DNA of 64,000 nt, from assembly GCF_900090265.1 (NCBI RefSeq), contig NZ_LT607752.1:2170001-2234000 (forward strand), written 5' to 3'. The position numbers and the translations under genes were made by a program. This document shows positions 28,324-36,168 of the stretch, piece after piece. Positions within the stretch are counted from its first letter, which is position 1; the number at the start of each line of letters is the position of its first letter. Source of the stretch: Micromonospora rifamycinica. Lineage in GTDB: Bacteria > Actinomycetota > Actinomycetes > Mycobacteriales > Micromonosporaceae. The notes beneath the pieces are model-generated. The model was not told the origin of the DNA. It did no database searches and saw only the letters and a program-made list of their open reading frames with translations.

Positions 28324-29649
28324 GTGCACCAGCGGATCCTGATACGGGCGAAGAAGGACCCGTTCGACGTACGCGGCCCGGAGGAGGCGTACGAGGGGAA
28401 CTGGATCGGGGAGAACAACGGCAACCTGGTCTTCAGCCACGCCGCGCACAAGCTGCTGCGCACCTCCACCGCGCGGATCACCTCCACCGAGTTCAAGGTG
28501 GACCTGCGCGACGTCGACCGGATCAACGAGCAGCACGACGTGTACGTCATCCCGCTGGCCAACGCCTTCCGGCGCAGCTACGCCCACCGTATCGAGCTGA
28601 TGACGAAGCTGGTCGAGCGGCTGCGGATCCCGGTGGTGGTCCTCGGTGTCGGCGTACAGACCGACGTCACCGGCGACCGGGGGTACCTGCGCCCGATCGA
28701 CGACGTGGTCGCCCGGTTCGTGCGGGCGGCGCTCGACCGGGGGCCGAGCATCGGCGTCCGGGGGGAGATCACCGCGCAGTACCTGAAGACCCTGGGCTTC
28801 TCCGCCGTCGACGTGATCGGTTGCCCGTCGATGTTCCTGCACGGCGACCAGCTCCGGGTGGAGAAGTCCGCGGCGGCCCTGACGCCCGACGCCCGGGTGG
28901 CGTTGACCGTCTCCCCGTACGTCAAGTCGATGGCGAAGATCATCGCCTCGCACCAGGCCCGCTACCCGAACCTGCGCTACCTCCCGCAGGACCTCAAGAC
29001 GCTGGGCACCCTGCTCTACGGCGACGCCCCCGAGGACCGGGGCAAGACCAGCGCCATCCCGATCCACACCTCGCACCCGCTGTTCACCGAGGACAAGGTG
29101 CGGATGTTCCTCGATCCGTGGACCTGGATGGACTACCTCGCCGGCTTCGACTTCGCCTTCGGCACCCGGATCCACGGCACCATCACCGCGCTGGTCTCCG
29201 GCACCCCGGGCTACCTGTTCGCCCACGACTCGCGCACCCTGGAACTGGCCCGGTACTTCGACATCCCGCACCGGCTGATGAAGGAGGTGCCGGCCGACGT
29301 GGACGCGGCGCAGCTCTACGCCGAGGCCGACTACACCGCGATGAACGCCGGGCACCAGGCCCGCTACGAGGTGATGCGGGCCTTCCTGGCCCGGCATGAC
29401 CTGGGCAACGCCTTCGACGACGGGGACAGCGCGGCCCGCTTCGACGCACAGGTCCGCGAGACGCGGTTCCCCCCGGCCGTCCGACCGGCGGTGGCCTGCC
29501 CGCCCGAGGAGCTGCTGGCCCGCATCCAGTGGCTCCGGGACCGCAACACGGCCCTCGGTGACGACATACGGGAGCTGCGGGAACAGCGGCTGCGGGCGCG
29601 GGTCAAGCGGGCGGTTCCCGCACCGGTACGGCGGATCCTGAGCCGTTAA
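28324..29649 (+). CDS. Polysaccharide pyruvyl transferase family protein
   Basis: A 441-residue protein of the PS_pyruv_trans family, a GT-B-like fold related to CsaB and WcaK. N-terminal NWIGENNGNLVFSHAAHKLL and IPVVVLGVGVQTD; C-terminal DFAFGTRIHGTITALVSGTP, the family signature with the invariant R-HG block. Such enzymes add a pyruvyl ketal to wall sugars, though many members have uncertain activity. The last 60 residues contain a coiled coil and a basic amphipathic end (RARVKRAVPAPVRRILSR) that may bind the membrane. GTG start. It is first of a + strand group with the GT2 and pseI genes. Confidence 0.85.
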   Translation: MHQRILIRAKKDPFDVRGPEEAYEGNWIGENNGNLVFSHAAHKLLRTSTARITSTEFKVDLRDVDRINEQHDVYVIPLANAFRRSYAHRIELMTKLVERLRIPVVVLGVGVQTDVTGDRGYLRPIDDVVARFVRAALDRGPSIGVRGEITAQYLKTLGFSAVDVIGCPSMFLHGDQLRVEKSAAALTPDARVALTVSPYVKSMAKIIASHQARYPNLRYLPQDLKTLGTLLYGDAPEDRGKTSAIPIHTSHPLFTEDKVRMFLDPWTWMDYLAGFDFAFGTRIHGTITALVSGTPGYLFAHDSRTLELARYFDIPHRLMKEVPADVDAAQLYAEADYTAMNAGHQARYEVMRAFLARHDLGNAFDDGDSAARFDAQVRETRFPPAVRPAVACPPEELLARIQWLRDRNTALGDDIRELREQRLRARVKRAVPAPVRRILSR

Positions 29650-29714
29650 CCCACCGCTCGGTCGCTGTTCAGCAACTCCATCTCCACCGGATACGTCACG
29701 TTCCGTGGCCGTCC

Positions 29715-30893
29715 ATGCCCGTGCACCAGGGTGGCGGGGTGGTCAACCAGCCCGCGCCCACCCCGCTGCTCAGCGTCATCGTGCCCGTCCACGGGGTGGA
29801 GGCGTACCTGCACCAGTGCCTCGACTCGGTACGCACGGACGTCCCGGCCGACGCCGCGGGAGCGGTCGAGATCGTCGCCGTCGACGACGCCTCCCCGGAC
29901 CGGTGCGGCGAACTGCTGCGCGCGTACGCGGCCACCCATCCGGGCGTACGAACCGTGCACCTGGAGCGCAACGTCGGGCTGGGTCCGGCCCGCAACGCGG
30001 GCCTGGACGTGGCCACCGGGGAGTACGTCTGGTTCGTCGACAGCGACGACTGGTTGCCGCCGGGCACCGTACCGGCGGTGCTGGACCGGCTCCGGGCGCA
30101 CCGACCCGACGTGCTGATGCTCGACCACCTGCGGGTACGCGACGACGGCCGGCGGGAGGTGGACGCGAGCAGCCACCTGCTGCGCGGCATCCCCGGGGTG
30201 GTCCGCCTCGCCGACCGCCCCGGGCTGCTGCGGGTGCAGCACACCGCGTGGAACAAGGTGGTCCGCCGGTCGTACCTCAACGACCTGGAACTGCGCTTCC
30301 ACCCCGGCTGGTACGAGGACATCCCGTTCAGCAACCCGCTGCTCATCGGCGCGGAGCGGATCTCGGTGCTGGACCGGGTCTGCTACCTCTACCGTCAGGG
30401 TCGGCAGGGCGCGATCACCTCCACCCGCAGCGGTCGCCACTTCGACGCCTTCGACCAGTACGACCGGCTGTTCGACTGGGTGGCCCGGCGGCATCCGGAC
30501 CAGCGGCTGCGCGGTGAGCTGTTCACCCTGATGGTCAACCACATGCTGGTGGTGGTCGGCAACGACGGCCGGCTGCATCCGCACCTGCGGCGGAGGTTCT
30601 TCCACCGGGTCGCCGCGCACTACCGCCGGCACCTGCCGCCGGGCGGCTACCCGCGTCCGGGCGGCGTGGCCGGACTCAAGCACCGGCTGGTCGGCCGGGA
30701 CAACTACCTCGCCTACGCGGTGCTGCGCCAGGCGCACCGACTGGCCGGGTGGCTGCGCCAGGGGCCTGGACTGGCCGGCTGGCTGCGCCGCCCGGTCGCT
30801 GGGCCGGAGCCGGCCGCGCTGGTCGACGAGCCGGCCCGCACGGCGGGCCCACCCGTCGAGCGGGACGCGCTGGCGGGCCGCAGCAGCCGGTGA
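29715..30893 (+). CDS. Family 2 glycosyltransferase
   Basis: A 392-residue GT-A enzyme. Motifs: LLSVIVPVHGVEAYLHQCLD, IVAVDDASPD, ERNVGLGPARNAGL, and the DxD motif WFVDSDDWLPPGT. After the catalytic domain (about 1-230) comes a C-terminal helical and basic region, including repeated RLAGWLRQ/GLAGWLRR. It is close to CDP-glycerol- and teichoic-acid-associated GT2 enzymes by general look, but donor and acceptor are unknown. ATG 29715 is chosen; an internal GTG at 29742 (VNQPAP) is also possible. It lies 65 bp after the pyruvyl-transferase-family gene. Its stop codon is inside the first unit of a tandem repeat. Confidence 0.88.
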   Translation: MPVHQGGGVVNQPAPTPLLSVIVPVHGVEAYLHQCLDSVRTDVPADAAGAVEIVAVDDASPDRCGELLRAYAATHPGVRTVHLERNVGLGPARNAGLDVATGEYVWFVDSDDWLPPGTVPAVLDRLRAHRPDVLMLDHLRVRDDGRREVDASSHLLRGIPGVVRLADRPGLLRVQHTAWNKVVRRSYLNDLELRFHPGWYEDIPFSNPLLIGAERISVLDRVCYLYRQGRQGAITSTRSGRHFDAFDQYDRLFDWVARRHPDQRLRGELFTLMVNHMLVVVGNDGRLHPHLRRRFFHRVAAHYRRHLPPGGYPRPGGVAGLKHRLVGRDNYLAYAVLRQAHRLAGWLRQGPGLAGWLRRPVAGPEPAALVDEPARTAGPPVERDALAGRSSR

Positions 30894-30993
30894 GCGGACA
30901 CCCCGCCAGCCGGCACGCACTGACGGGCCGCGGCAGCCGGTGAGCGGACACCCCCGCCAGCCGGCACGCACTGACGGGCCGCGGCAGCCGGTA
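30867..30993. repeat. Tandem repeat of about 51 bp, 2.5 copies
   Basis: Units begin at 30867, 30917 and 30968 with GCRCTGRCGGGCCGC and run through CAGCCGGTGAGCGGACAC and CCGCCAGCCGGCAC. The third copy breaks off after CAGCCGGT. Units are 50 and 51 bp and nearly identical. The first unit contains the GT2 gene stop (30891-30893). The rest is in the intergenic stretch before pseI. Recent slippage is likely. The remaining 30994-31162 holds nothing recognisable except the pseI ribosome binding site. Confidence 0.85.
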
Positions 30994-31162
30994 CCGGCCA
31001 CCGCCCACACGGCGGCGATCCGCCCCGGCGGCCGGTGCCGGCGCACGGTCACCGCGGCCGGCGACGGCCCGCGATGACGGCTGCCAACGGCGGCGCGCGG
31101 TGCCAGCGTCCGGGTGACGACGACCGGGTACCAGGAACGAGCACAGGAAACAGGGGTCGGAG

Positions 31163-32215
31163 ATGACGACGACAGTGAAGATCGGGCCGCACGTGGTGGG
31201 GGCCGGGGAACAGCCCTTCGTGGTGGCGGAGATGTCCGGCAACCACAACGGTGACCTGGGCCGGGCGCTGGCGATCGTGGACGCGGTGGCGGCCAGCGGG
31301 GCGCACGCGCTCAAGTTGCAGACCTACCGGCCGGACACCATCACCATCGACGTGGACACCCCGGCGTTCCGCATCTCCGGCGGGCACGAGCTGTGGGGCG
31401 GGCAGAACCTCTACCGCCTCTACGAGCGGGCGCACACCCCGTACGAGTGGCACGAGCCGATCTTCACGCGCGCCCGGGAGCGGGGGCTGACGGTCTTCTC
31501 GTCCCCGTTCGACCCGTCGGCGGTGGAGCTGCTGGAGGGGCTGGACGTCCCGGCGTACAAGATCGCCTCGTCGGAGCTGGTCGACCTGCCGCTGATCCGG
31601 TTGGTCGCGGGCACCGGCAAGCCGCTGGTCATCTCCACCGGGATGGCCACGGTCGCCGAGATCGACGCCGCGGTACGCACCGCCCGCGACGGCGGGGCCG
31701 GCGGCATCGTGCTGCTGGCCTGCACCGCCTCCTACCCGGCCCCACCGGCGGACAGCAACCTGCGCCGGATCCCGGTGCTGGCCGACGCGTTCGGGGTACC
31801 GGTCGGCCTCTCCGACCACACCCCCGGCATCGGGGTGCCGGTCGCCTCGGTGGCGCTGGGTGCCTGCTTCATCGAGAAGCACGTCACCCTCGACCGGACC
31901 GACGGCGGCGTCGACTCCGACTTCTCGCTGAACCCCGACGAGCTGGCCGCCCTGGTGGTCGAGTCCGCGCGGGCGCACGCCGCGCTCGGCGGCACCGCCA
32001 TCGGTCCCACCCCCGCCGAACGGGAGGGACTGCGCTTCCGCCGTTCGCTGTTCGTGGTGGCCGACGTACGGGCCGGTGACAAGGTGACCGCCGCCAACGT
32101 CCGCTCGATCCGGCCGGCCGGCGGCCTGCCCCCGGTGGAGATCGACCGGGTACTCGGCCGCACCTTCACCACCGATGTCCCCCGCGGCACCCCCCTCACC
32201 TGGGACCTCGTCTGA
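31163..32215 (+). CDS. pseI: Pseudaminic acid synthase PseI (NeuB family)
   Basis: A 350-residue sialic-acid-synthase-type aldolase that condenses 2,4-diacetamido-2,4,6-trideoxy-L-altrose with phosphoenolpyruvate to give pseudaminic acid. The N-terminal TIM barrel has FVVAEMSGNHNGDL, KLQTYRPDTIT, VFSSPFDPSAVELLE, YKIASSELVDLPL, VISTGMAT, VGLSDHTPG and FIEKHVTLDR. The C-terminal SAF (antifreeze-like) domain covers about 285-350 (RRSLFVVADVRAGDKVT). The GGHELWGGQNLYRLYERAHTP block and the MTTTVKIG start favour PseI over NeuB or legionaminate synthase. GGGGTCGGAG precedes ATG 31163. The other pse genes lie 3-14 kb downstream. Confidence 0.92.
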   Translation: MTTTVKIGPHVVGAGEQPFVVAEMSGNHNGDLGRALAIVDAVAASGAHALKLQTYRPDTITIDVDTPAFRISGGHELWGGQNLYRLYERAHTPYEWHEPIFTRARERGLTVFSSPFDPSAVELLEGLDVPAYKIASSELVDLPLIRLVAGTGKPLVISTGMATVAEIDAAVRTARDGGAGGIVLLACTASYPAPPADSNLRRIPVLADAFGVPVGLSDHTPGIGVPVASVALGACFIEKHVTLDRTDGGVDSDFSLNPDELAALVVESARAHAALGGTAIGPTPAEREGLRFRRSLFVVADVRAGDKVTAANVRSIRPAGGLPPVEIDRVLGRTFTTDVPRGTPLTWDLV

Positions 32216-32258
32216 GCACACCCCGCACCCCAAAACGGATACCCACCCACACCCTCAC

Positions 32259-32311
32259 CCCCGACGTCCCCCGCGCCCCCTCGCCTGAGCACACCCCCGC
32301 AACCCAAGATC
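32259..32311 (+). repeat. Decayed duplicate of the pseI 3' end
   Basis: The end of pseI plus downstream bases (about 32172-32235: GATGTCCCCCGCGGCACCCC, then CTGAGCACACCCCGCACCCC) recurs at 32259-32311 as GACGTCCCCCGCGCCCC, CTGAGCACACCCCCGCAACC with an internal deletion of about 15 bp. It is noncoding. This is a short local duplication scar in the convergent gap. Confidence 0.6.
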
Positions 32312-32362
32312 AGATTGCCGAAAAGCACACGACACGCCGAAGAAACTCACCATAACCGCAAT

Positions 32363-32379
32363 ATGATCATGCTGATCAT
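32363..32379. repeat. AT-rich palindrome
   Basis: ATGATCA-TGC-TGATCAT, followed by another TGATCA-type unit, in a patch (about 32305-32395) much richer in A and T than its surroundings. It lies between the convergent pseI and PPTase-like genes. It may be a terminator or a remnant of foreign DNA; no T-tract. Confidence 0.45.
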
Positions 32380-32482
32380 GATCAACTGCGGCGCGGCAGG
32401 CGGAGCCGCGGGCGAAGCAGGGCCACGGGCAAAGCAGGGCGGGGGCGGCCGCCAGGGGGCGGGGCACTGGGCGGGCGGCCGC

Positions 32483-33085
32483 TCAGGGCGCGAAGGCGAC
32501 CGTGATCACCAGGTCGGCCAGCTGCAGGGTGCGCCACACCGCCCGGGTGTGCGGGGGTACGGCCAGACCGTGCCGCCGCCACCAGGCGGCCACCGGCACA
32601 TCGGCCAGCTTGCACAGGCACTCCGCCCGGGTCCACCGCGACCAGAAGTCGACCGGCCCGAACCGCGCGGCCAGCGCGGGCGGGACCTCGGCGGCAGCCC
32701 GTTCGGCGTCGATCGCCACCCGCCAGCCGGGGGCGACCGGGCCGTGCCAACCGACACAGCGCCCGTCGTCGAGGTGGCTCCGGGTCACCGCTTGCCGCAG
32801 CTCGGCGGGGGTGCCCAGGCGCAGGTGCCGCTCGGCGGCGCGCAGCAGCGCCGGCACCGGCCGCGCCCCCACCGGCGGATACGGGTCGTCACCGGCCGCC
32901 ACGAACCCGGGCGAACCGCCACCGACCGCCGCCGAAGCTGGCCGGCCACCGCCGATCGTCGCCAAAGCCGGCGCGCCGCCGTCGGCCCCCACGCACCCGA
33001 ACCAGCCGCCGCCCACCGCCACGGAACCGGGCGGGCCGTGCTCCGGGGGGTGGCCGGATCCGGCGAGGTCAGATCGAGGCGGCAC
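32483..33085 (-). CDS. Phosphopantetheinyl-transferase-like protein
   Basis: 200 residues. The C-terminal 120 resemble the 4'-phosphopantetheinyl transferase fold: VAIDAERAAAE (IDxE metal site) and, after about 20 residues, FWSRWTRAECLCKLADVP (the W-x-x-x-E-x-x-x-K motif). The N-terminal 70 residues are low-complexity (Gly/Pro/Ala repeats) and may not belong to the folded domain. GTG 33085 overlaps the SDR stop by 17 bp. As the last gene of an ACP-ligase-SDR operon it probably activates that operon's carrier protein. A canonical Sfp-type enzyme is encoded separately at 62645. Confidence 0.65.
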   Translation of the reverse strand: MPPRSDLAGSGHPPEHGPPGSVAVGGGWFGCVGADGGAPALATIGGGRPASAAVGGGSPGFVAAGDDPYPPVGARPVPALLRAAERHLRLGTPAELRQAVTRSHLDDGRCVGWHGPVAPGWRVAIDAERAAAEVPPALAARFGPVDFWSRWTRAECLCKLADVPVAAWWRRHGLAVPPHTRAVWRTLQLADLVITVAFAP

Positions 33086-33815
33086 CGTCGACCACGATGA
33101 CCTGGCCGTTGATGTTGGTCTGCTCGCGCAGCAGCATCCGCACCACCGGTACCACCTCGGCCGGCTCGGTCAGGTGCCCGGTCGGGGTACGCCGGACGAT
33201 CTGGTCGAGCTGGGTGCTGCCCAGCACGGCGGACATCTCCGAGGCGAAGAAGCCCGGGGCCACCGCGTTGACCAGCAGCCGTCCGCCCAGCTCACGGGCC
33301 AGTGACCGGGTCGCCGCGTCCATGCCGCCCTTGGTGGCCGAGTACGCCACCAGGCCGGGGAAGCCACGCTGCGCGCAGATCGAGGTGACGTTGACGATCC
33401 GTCCGCGTCGCCCCTGGCCCAGCATCCGCCGGACCACCAGACGGGTGAGCTGCAACGGCGCGGTCAGGTTGGTCTCGACGATCCGGGCGATGTCGGCGGT
33501 GGCGGTGTGCGTGTGCATCGAGTCCTGCCCGACGGCGGCGTTGTTCACCAGACCGTCGATCGGGCCGAACCGCGCCTCCACCGCCCGGACGAAGCCCTGT
33601 GCGGCGGCGAGGTCGGTGACGTCCACCGCGCCGACGTGCACCCGGTCGGGGTGCTCGACGGCCAGTTTCTCCAGCTCCGGGGTGACGGTACGGGCGAAGG
33701 CGGCCACCGTGAGCCCGGCGTCGAGCAGGTCGGTGACGATGGCCAGGCCCAACCCCCGAGACCCGCCGGAGACGAGGACGACGGTGCTGGGTGGCACGGG
33801 TACGAAGTCAGACAT
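33069..33815 (-). CDS. Short-chain dehydrogenase/reductase (FabG-like)
   Basis: A 248-residue classical SDR: cofactor motif VSGGSRGLGLAIV (TGxxxGxG variant), VNNAAVG, Ser in IVNVTSICAQ, the YSATK catalytic pair, and the terminal VIVVDGAASI. It resembles 3-oxoacyl-ACP reductases. ATG 33815 overlaps the upstream ligase by 8 bp. The gene context (acyl carrier protein, adenylating ligase) suggests it reduces a carrier-bound acyl group, for example a 3-oxo to 3-hydroxy group. That is inference. Confidence 0.88.
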   Translation of the reverse strand: MSDFVPVPPSTVVLVSGGSRGLGLAIVTDLLDAGLTVAAFARTVTPELEKLAVEHPDRVHVGAVDVTDLAAAQGFVRAVEARFGPIDGLVNNAAVGQDSMHTHTATADIARIVETNLTAPLQLTRLVVRRMLGQGRRGRIVNVTSICAQRGFPGLVAYSATKGGMDAATRSLARELGGRLLVNAVAPGFFASEMSAVLGSTQLDQIVRRTPTGHLTEPAEVVPVVRMLLREQTNINGQVIVVDGAASI

Positions 33816-35247
33816 CGCTCTTCAGGGTCTCCTTGACGGGAATCTCGGTCAGCAGCCGGATCCGGCGCGGTACGGCGTACTCGGGGAGCCGCTCGGCGCA
33901 CCACCGCACCAGGGTGCCCTCGTCGGGCCACGCCGCCGTCGCCGCCGGCTCGGGCGACACGGCAGACGACACGGCGGGCGACACGGGCGACACGGCGGAC
34001 GACACGGGCGCGGTAGGCGAAGCGCTGGGCGAGTCCGTAGCCGGGGCGGACGACACGGCGGACGGGTCGGACCAAGCCGCAGACGGGTCGGAAGAAGCAG
34101 CGGACAGGGCAGGCGAAGCGGCGGGCGGGGTGGGCTCCGGCGCGGTGGTCGGGACGACCTCGGCGACCACCATCCGGCCGAGGACCGGGGCACGCCGGCC
34201 GGTCACCCGCGCCCAGGCGACCCCGGGGTGGGCGGTGAGCACGTCGCGCACCAGCCCGGCGGAGACCTTGCTGCCGCCGACGTTGATCTCGTCGGAGTCC
34301 AGCCGACCGGTGATCACGACCCGGTCGTCGACGATCTGCGCCCGGTCGCCGGTACGGACCGGCCCGCCGTGCCCGACCCCGTGGTGGGGTGAGGTGATCA
34401 CCAGCTCGCCGTCGCGCACCGAGAGGGTGGGGCGGCCGGGGGTCACCCGGTCGAGCCAGTCGACCGGGAAGCCGGCGCGGCCGTCGTGCACCACGATCGA
34501 CGCGCCCACCTCGGAGGAGGCGTAGATCCAGGAGATCCGGGCGGCCGGGAAGATCGCCCGGAGCCGGTCCAGGACGGTCTGGTCGACGGGTTCGCCGCCG
34601 AGGGTGAGCTGCCGCAGCGGCACCCGGGCCAGCGCCTGCGGATCGCGGTGCAGGGTGCGCCGCCAGAAGGTGGGGGTGCCGGAGACGGCGTCGACCCCGT
34701 GCGCGGCGGCGATCGCCGGCCAGTCGTCCAGTTCCTCCGGGTCGACCACCACCAGATGCTGACCGGGCTGGGTCAGCGACAGCGTGACCACCTGCCACCA
34801 GGCGTAACTGCCGGGGGCGTACGGGCAGAGCCAGGTCCGCTCCGGTTGGACCCCGCGCACCGTGGTCAACGAGTCGAGGGTGTGACCGACCCGCTTGGGC
34901 CGGCCGGTCGAGCCGGAGGTGAGCAGCCAGAGCCGGCCGTTCTCCGCTGCCCTGGGCACGGCCGGCGGCACGGTCCGCGCCACCCCGTCGGTGAGTACGG
35001 TGACGGCGAAGCCGGCGGCGCTCAGGTCGTCGCGCATCGCCGCGTCGATCCGGCCGGGGCCGGCGAGCAGCAGTTCGGTGCCGGACGCGGCGTGTTGCCG
35101 GGCGACGGCGAGCGCGTCGGCGGCACCGGCGGCGACGACCGCACCGGGTGACGGCACCGTCGGGGTGGGCAGGTCCCGCCAGCTCCGGGCCACCCCGGCG
35201 ACGACGACCCGGTTGTCCAGCCCGGCCGGTGAGGTCGTGACGGTCAC
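33808..35247 (-). CDS. AMP-dependent acyl/aryl ligase with a low-complexity insert
   Basis: A 479-residue ANL-superfamily enzyme, compact compared with the usual 500-550. The A3 motif is LWLLTSGSTGRPKRVGHT, A5 is WIYASSEVG, A7 is GPVRTGDRAQ, A8 is ITGRLDSDEINVGGSKVS, and the A10 Lys is in VKETLKSDV at the C-terminus. It would activate a carboxylic acid as adenylate and load it on the ACP encoded directly upstream. Residues about 372-431 are an insert of Ser/Ala/Pro repeats inside the C-terminal subdomain, unlike family members. GTG 35247 overlaps the ACP stop (GTGA). The substrate is not predictable by eye. Confidence 0.85.
   Translation of the reverse strand: MTVTTSPAGLDNRVVVAGVARSWRDLPTPTVPSPGAVVAAGAADALAVARQHAASGTELLLAGPGRIDAAMRDDLSAAGFAVTVLTDGVARTVPPAVPRAAENGRLWLLTSGSTGRPKRVGHTLDSLTTVRGVQPERTWLCPYAPGSYAWWQVVTLSLTQPGQHLVVVDPEELDDWPAIAAAHGVDAVSGTPTFWRRTLHRDPQALARVPLRQLTLGGEPVDQTVLDRLRAIFPAARISWIYASSEVGASIVVHDGRAGFPVDWLDRVTPGRPTLSVRDGELVITSPHHGVGHGGPVRTGDRAQIVDDRVVITGRLDSDEINVGGSKVSAGLVRDVLTAHPGVAWARVTGRRAPVLGRMVVAEVVPTTAPEPTPPAASPALSAASSDPSAAWSDPSAVSSAPATDSPSASPTAPVSSAVSPVSPAVSSAVSPEPAATAAWPDEGTLVRWCAERLPEYAVPRRIRLLTEIPVKETLKSDV
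33955..34130. repeat. Imperfect GC-rich repeats inside the ligase gene
   Basis: Degenerate units of GACACGGCGGACGACACGGG and GACGGGTCGGAAGAAGC types encode the Ser-Ala-Pro-Val linker of the ligase. The repeats stay in frame. Confidence 0.75.
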
Positions 35248-35495
35248 TGCCGCTGGAGTTCGGCGAGGAAGTCGAGGACGTCCCCGACGGTGGCGATCCG
35301 CCGCAGGCCGGGGGCGTCGAAGTTCAGTTCCTCCCCGGTGACGTCCTCCACCCGCAGGGCGAGTTCCGAGAAGTCCAGCGAACGGAAGCCGATCTCCCGC
35401 AGGTCTGCGGAGTCGTCGTCGGGCAACGCCCGACCCTGGTTCTGCAACACCTGCGCCATGAGGTCGCGGACCTGTGCGCGACTCAATTCTTCCAT
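35244..35495 (-). CDS. Acyl carrier protein
   Basis: An 83-residue carrier protein with helix 1 SRAQVRDLMAQVLQNQ, then DLREIGFRSLDFSELALRVED. Ser39 is the phosphopantetheine site (RSLD rather than the usual DSL). After that come FDAPGLRRIATVGDVLDFL and a short tail. ATG 35495 is chosen because TACACT lies seven bases upstream (leaderless) and the residues upstream of it are not ACP-like. First of the four-gene operon ACP - ligase - SDR - PPTase-like, all overlapping. It is divergent from the pseH-like gene, which suggests a shared function in sugar acylation. Confidence 0.88.
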   Translation of the reverse strand: MEELSRAQVRDLMAQVLQNQGRALPDDDSADLREIGFRSLDFSELALRVEDVTGEELNFDAPGLRRIATVGDVLDFLAELQRQ

Positions 35496-35502
35496 GCGGC
35501 GC

Positions 35503-35508
35503 AGTGTA
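35503..35508 (-). promoter_or_regulatory. -10 hexamer of the leaderless ACP operon
   Basis: TACACT on the minus strand ends seven bases before ATG 35495. The divergent pseH-like gene starts 89 bp away, so the two promoters share this region. Confidence 0.55.
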
Positions 35509-35584
35509 CAGCCCGGCAATTCCCCGGCCCATTTACCCGGGTATGGTCCGTAGGGATCCATGCGGTTAACACAAAGGGGTACCA

Positions 35585-36094
35585 GTGCTGCGCGAGGCCA
35601 CCGAGGACGACGTTAACCTGATGTTGTCCTGGCGTAATCAGGAAACCAACCGGCAGGTCAGCAAGACCAGTCACCGGATCACCGCCGAGGAGCACGCCGC
35701 GTGGTGGGCACGGGTCCGCGCCGACCCGGCCCATCGCATCCTGATGTACGTCCACGACGGCCTGACCGCCGGCGTGGTGACCTTCTCCGACCTGCGCCTC
35801 GACGGTCCACGGACCGCCTCCTGGGGGTTCTACCTGGACGCCGACGGACTAGCCGGGCGGGGTGCCACCCTGCCCGCCTGGCTGGGCGTGATGCGGGCGG
35901 CGGTGGACTACGCCTTCGACGTGCTCGCGCTGGACCGGCTCGACGGCGAGGTGTTGGCGCACAACACGGTCGTCCGGCAGATGAACCGTCGTTTCCGGTT
36001 CGTCGAGGGCACCGTAGGCCGAGCGTCACACAACGGACGGGAAGTCGATGTCGTACCCATTTCTCTGACTCGCGAGAATCGCCGCCGGCGGTAA
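35585..36094 (+). CDS. pseH: GNAT N-acyltransferase, PseH-like
   Basis: A 169-residue GNAT protein: LREATEDDVNLMLSWRNQETNRQVS at the start (the LR..-DxxxxxxWRN pattern of PseH/RimJ-like sugar acetyltransferases), YVHDGLTAGVVTFSDL, RTASWGFYLDADGLAGRG, and MNRRFRFVEGT near the end. PseH N-acetylates UDP-4-amino-4,6-dideoxy-L-AltNAc, the third step to pseudaminic acid. It is the only such enzyme in the window, which supports the assignment. GTG 35585 has AAAGGGG upstream. Its neighbour is an acyl-carrier-protein cassette, so its acyl donor might be acyl-ACP rather than acetyl-CoA (inference). Confidence 0.75.
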   Translation: MLREATEDDVNLMLSWRNQETNRQVSKTSHRITAEEHAAWWARVRADPAHRILMYVHDGLTAGVVTFSDLRLDGPRTASWGFYLDADGLAGRGATLPAWLGVMRAAVDYAFDVLALDRLDGEVLAHNTVVRQMNRRFRFVEGTVGRASHNGREVDVVPISLTRENRRRR

Positions 36095-36168
36095 TTTCCA
36101 CCATTGTCCGACGACCATTCACCGGGCGGCCATCCGACGTTAACCGGCCGCTGTCGGGGCCGTGCGGA

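Noticed and set aside
30867..30993. Possible CRISPR array
   Set aside because: Tandem units of 50-51 bp without spacers and only 2.5 copies.
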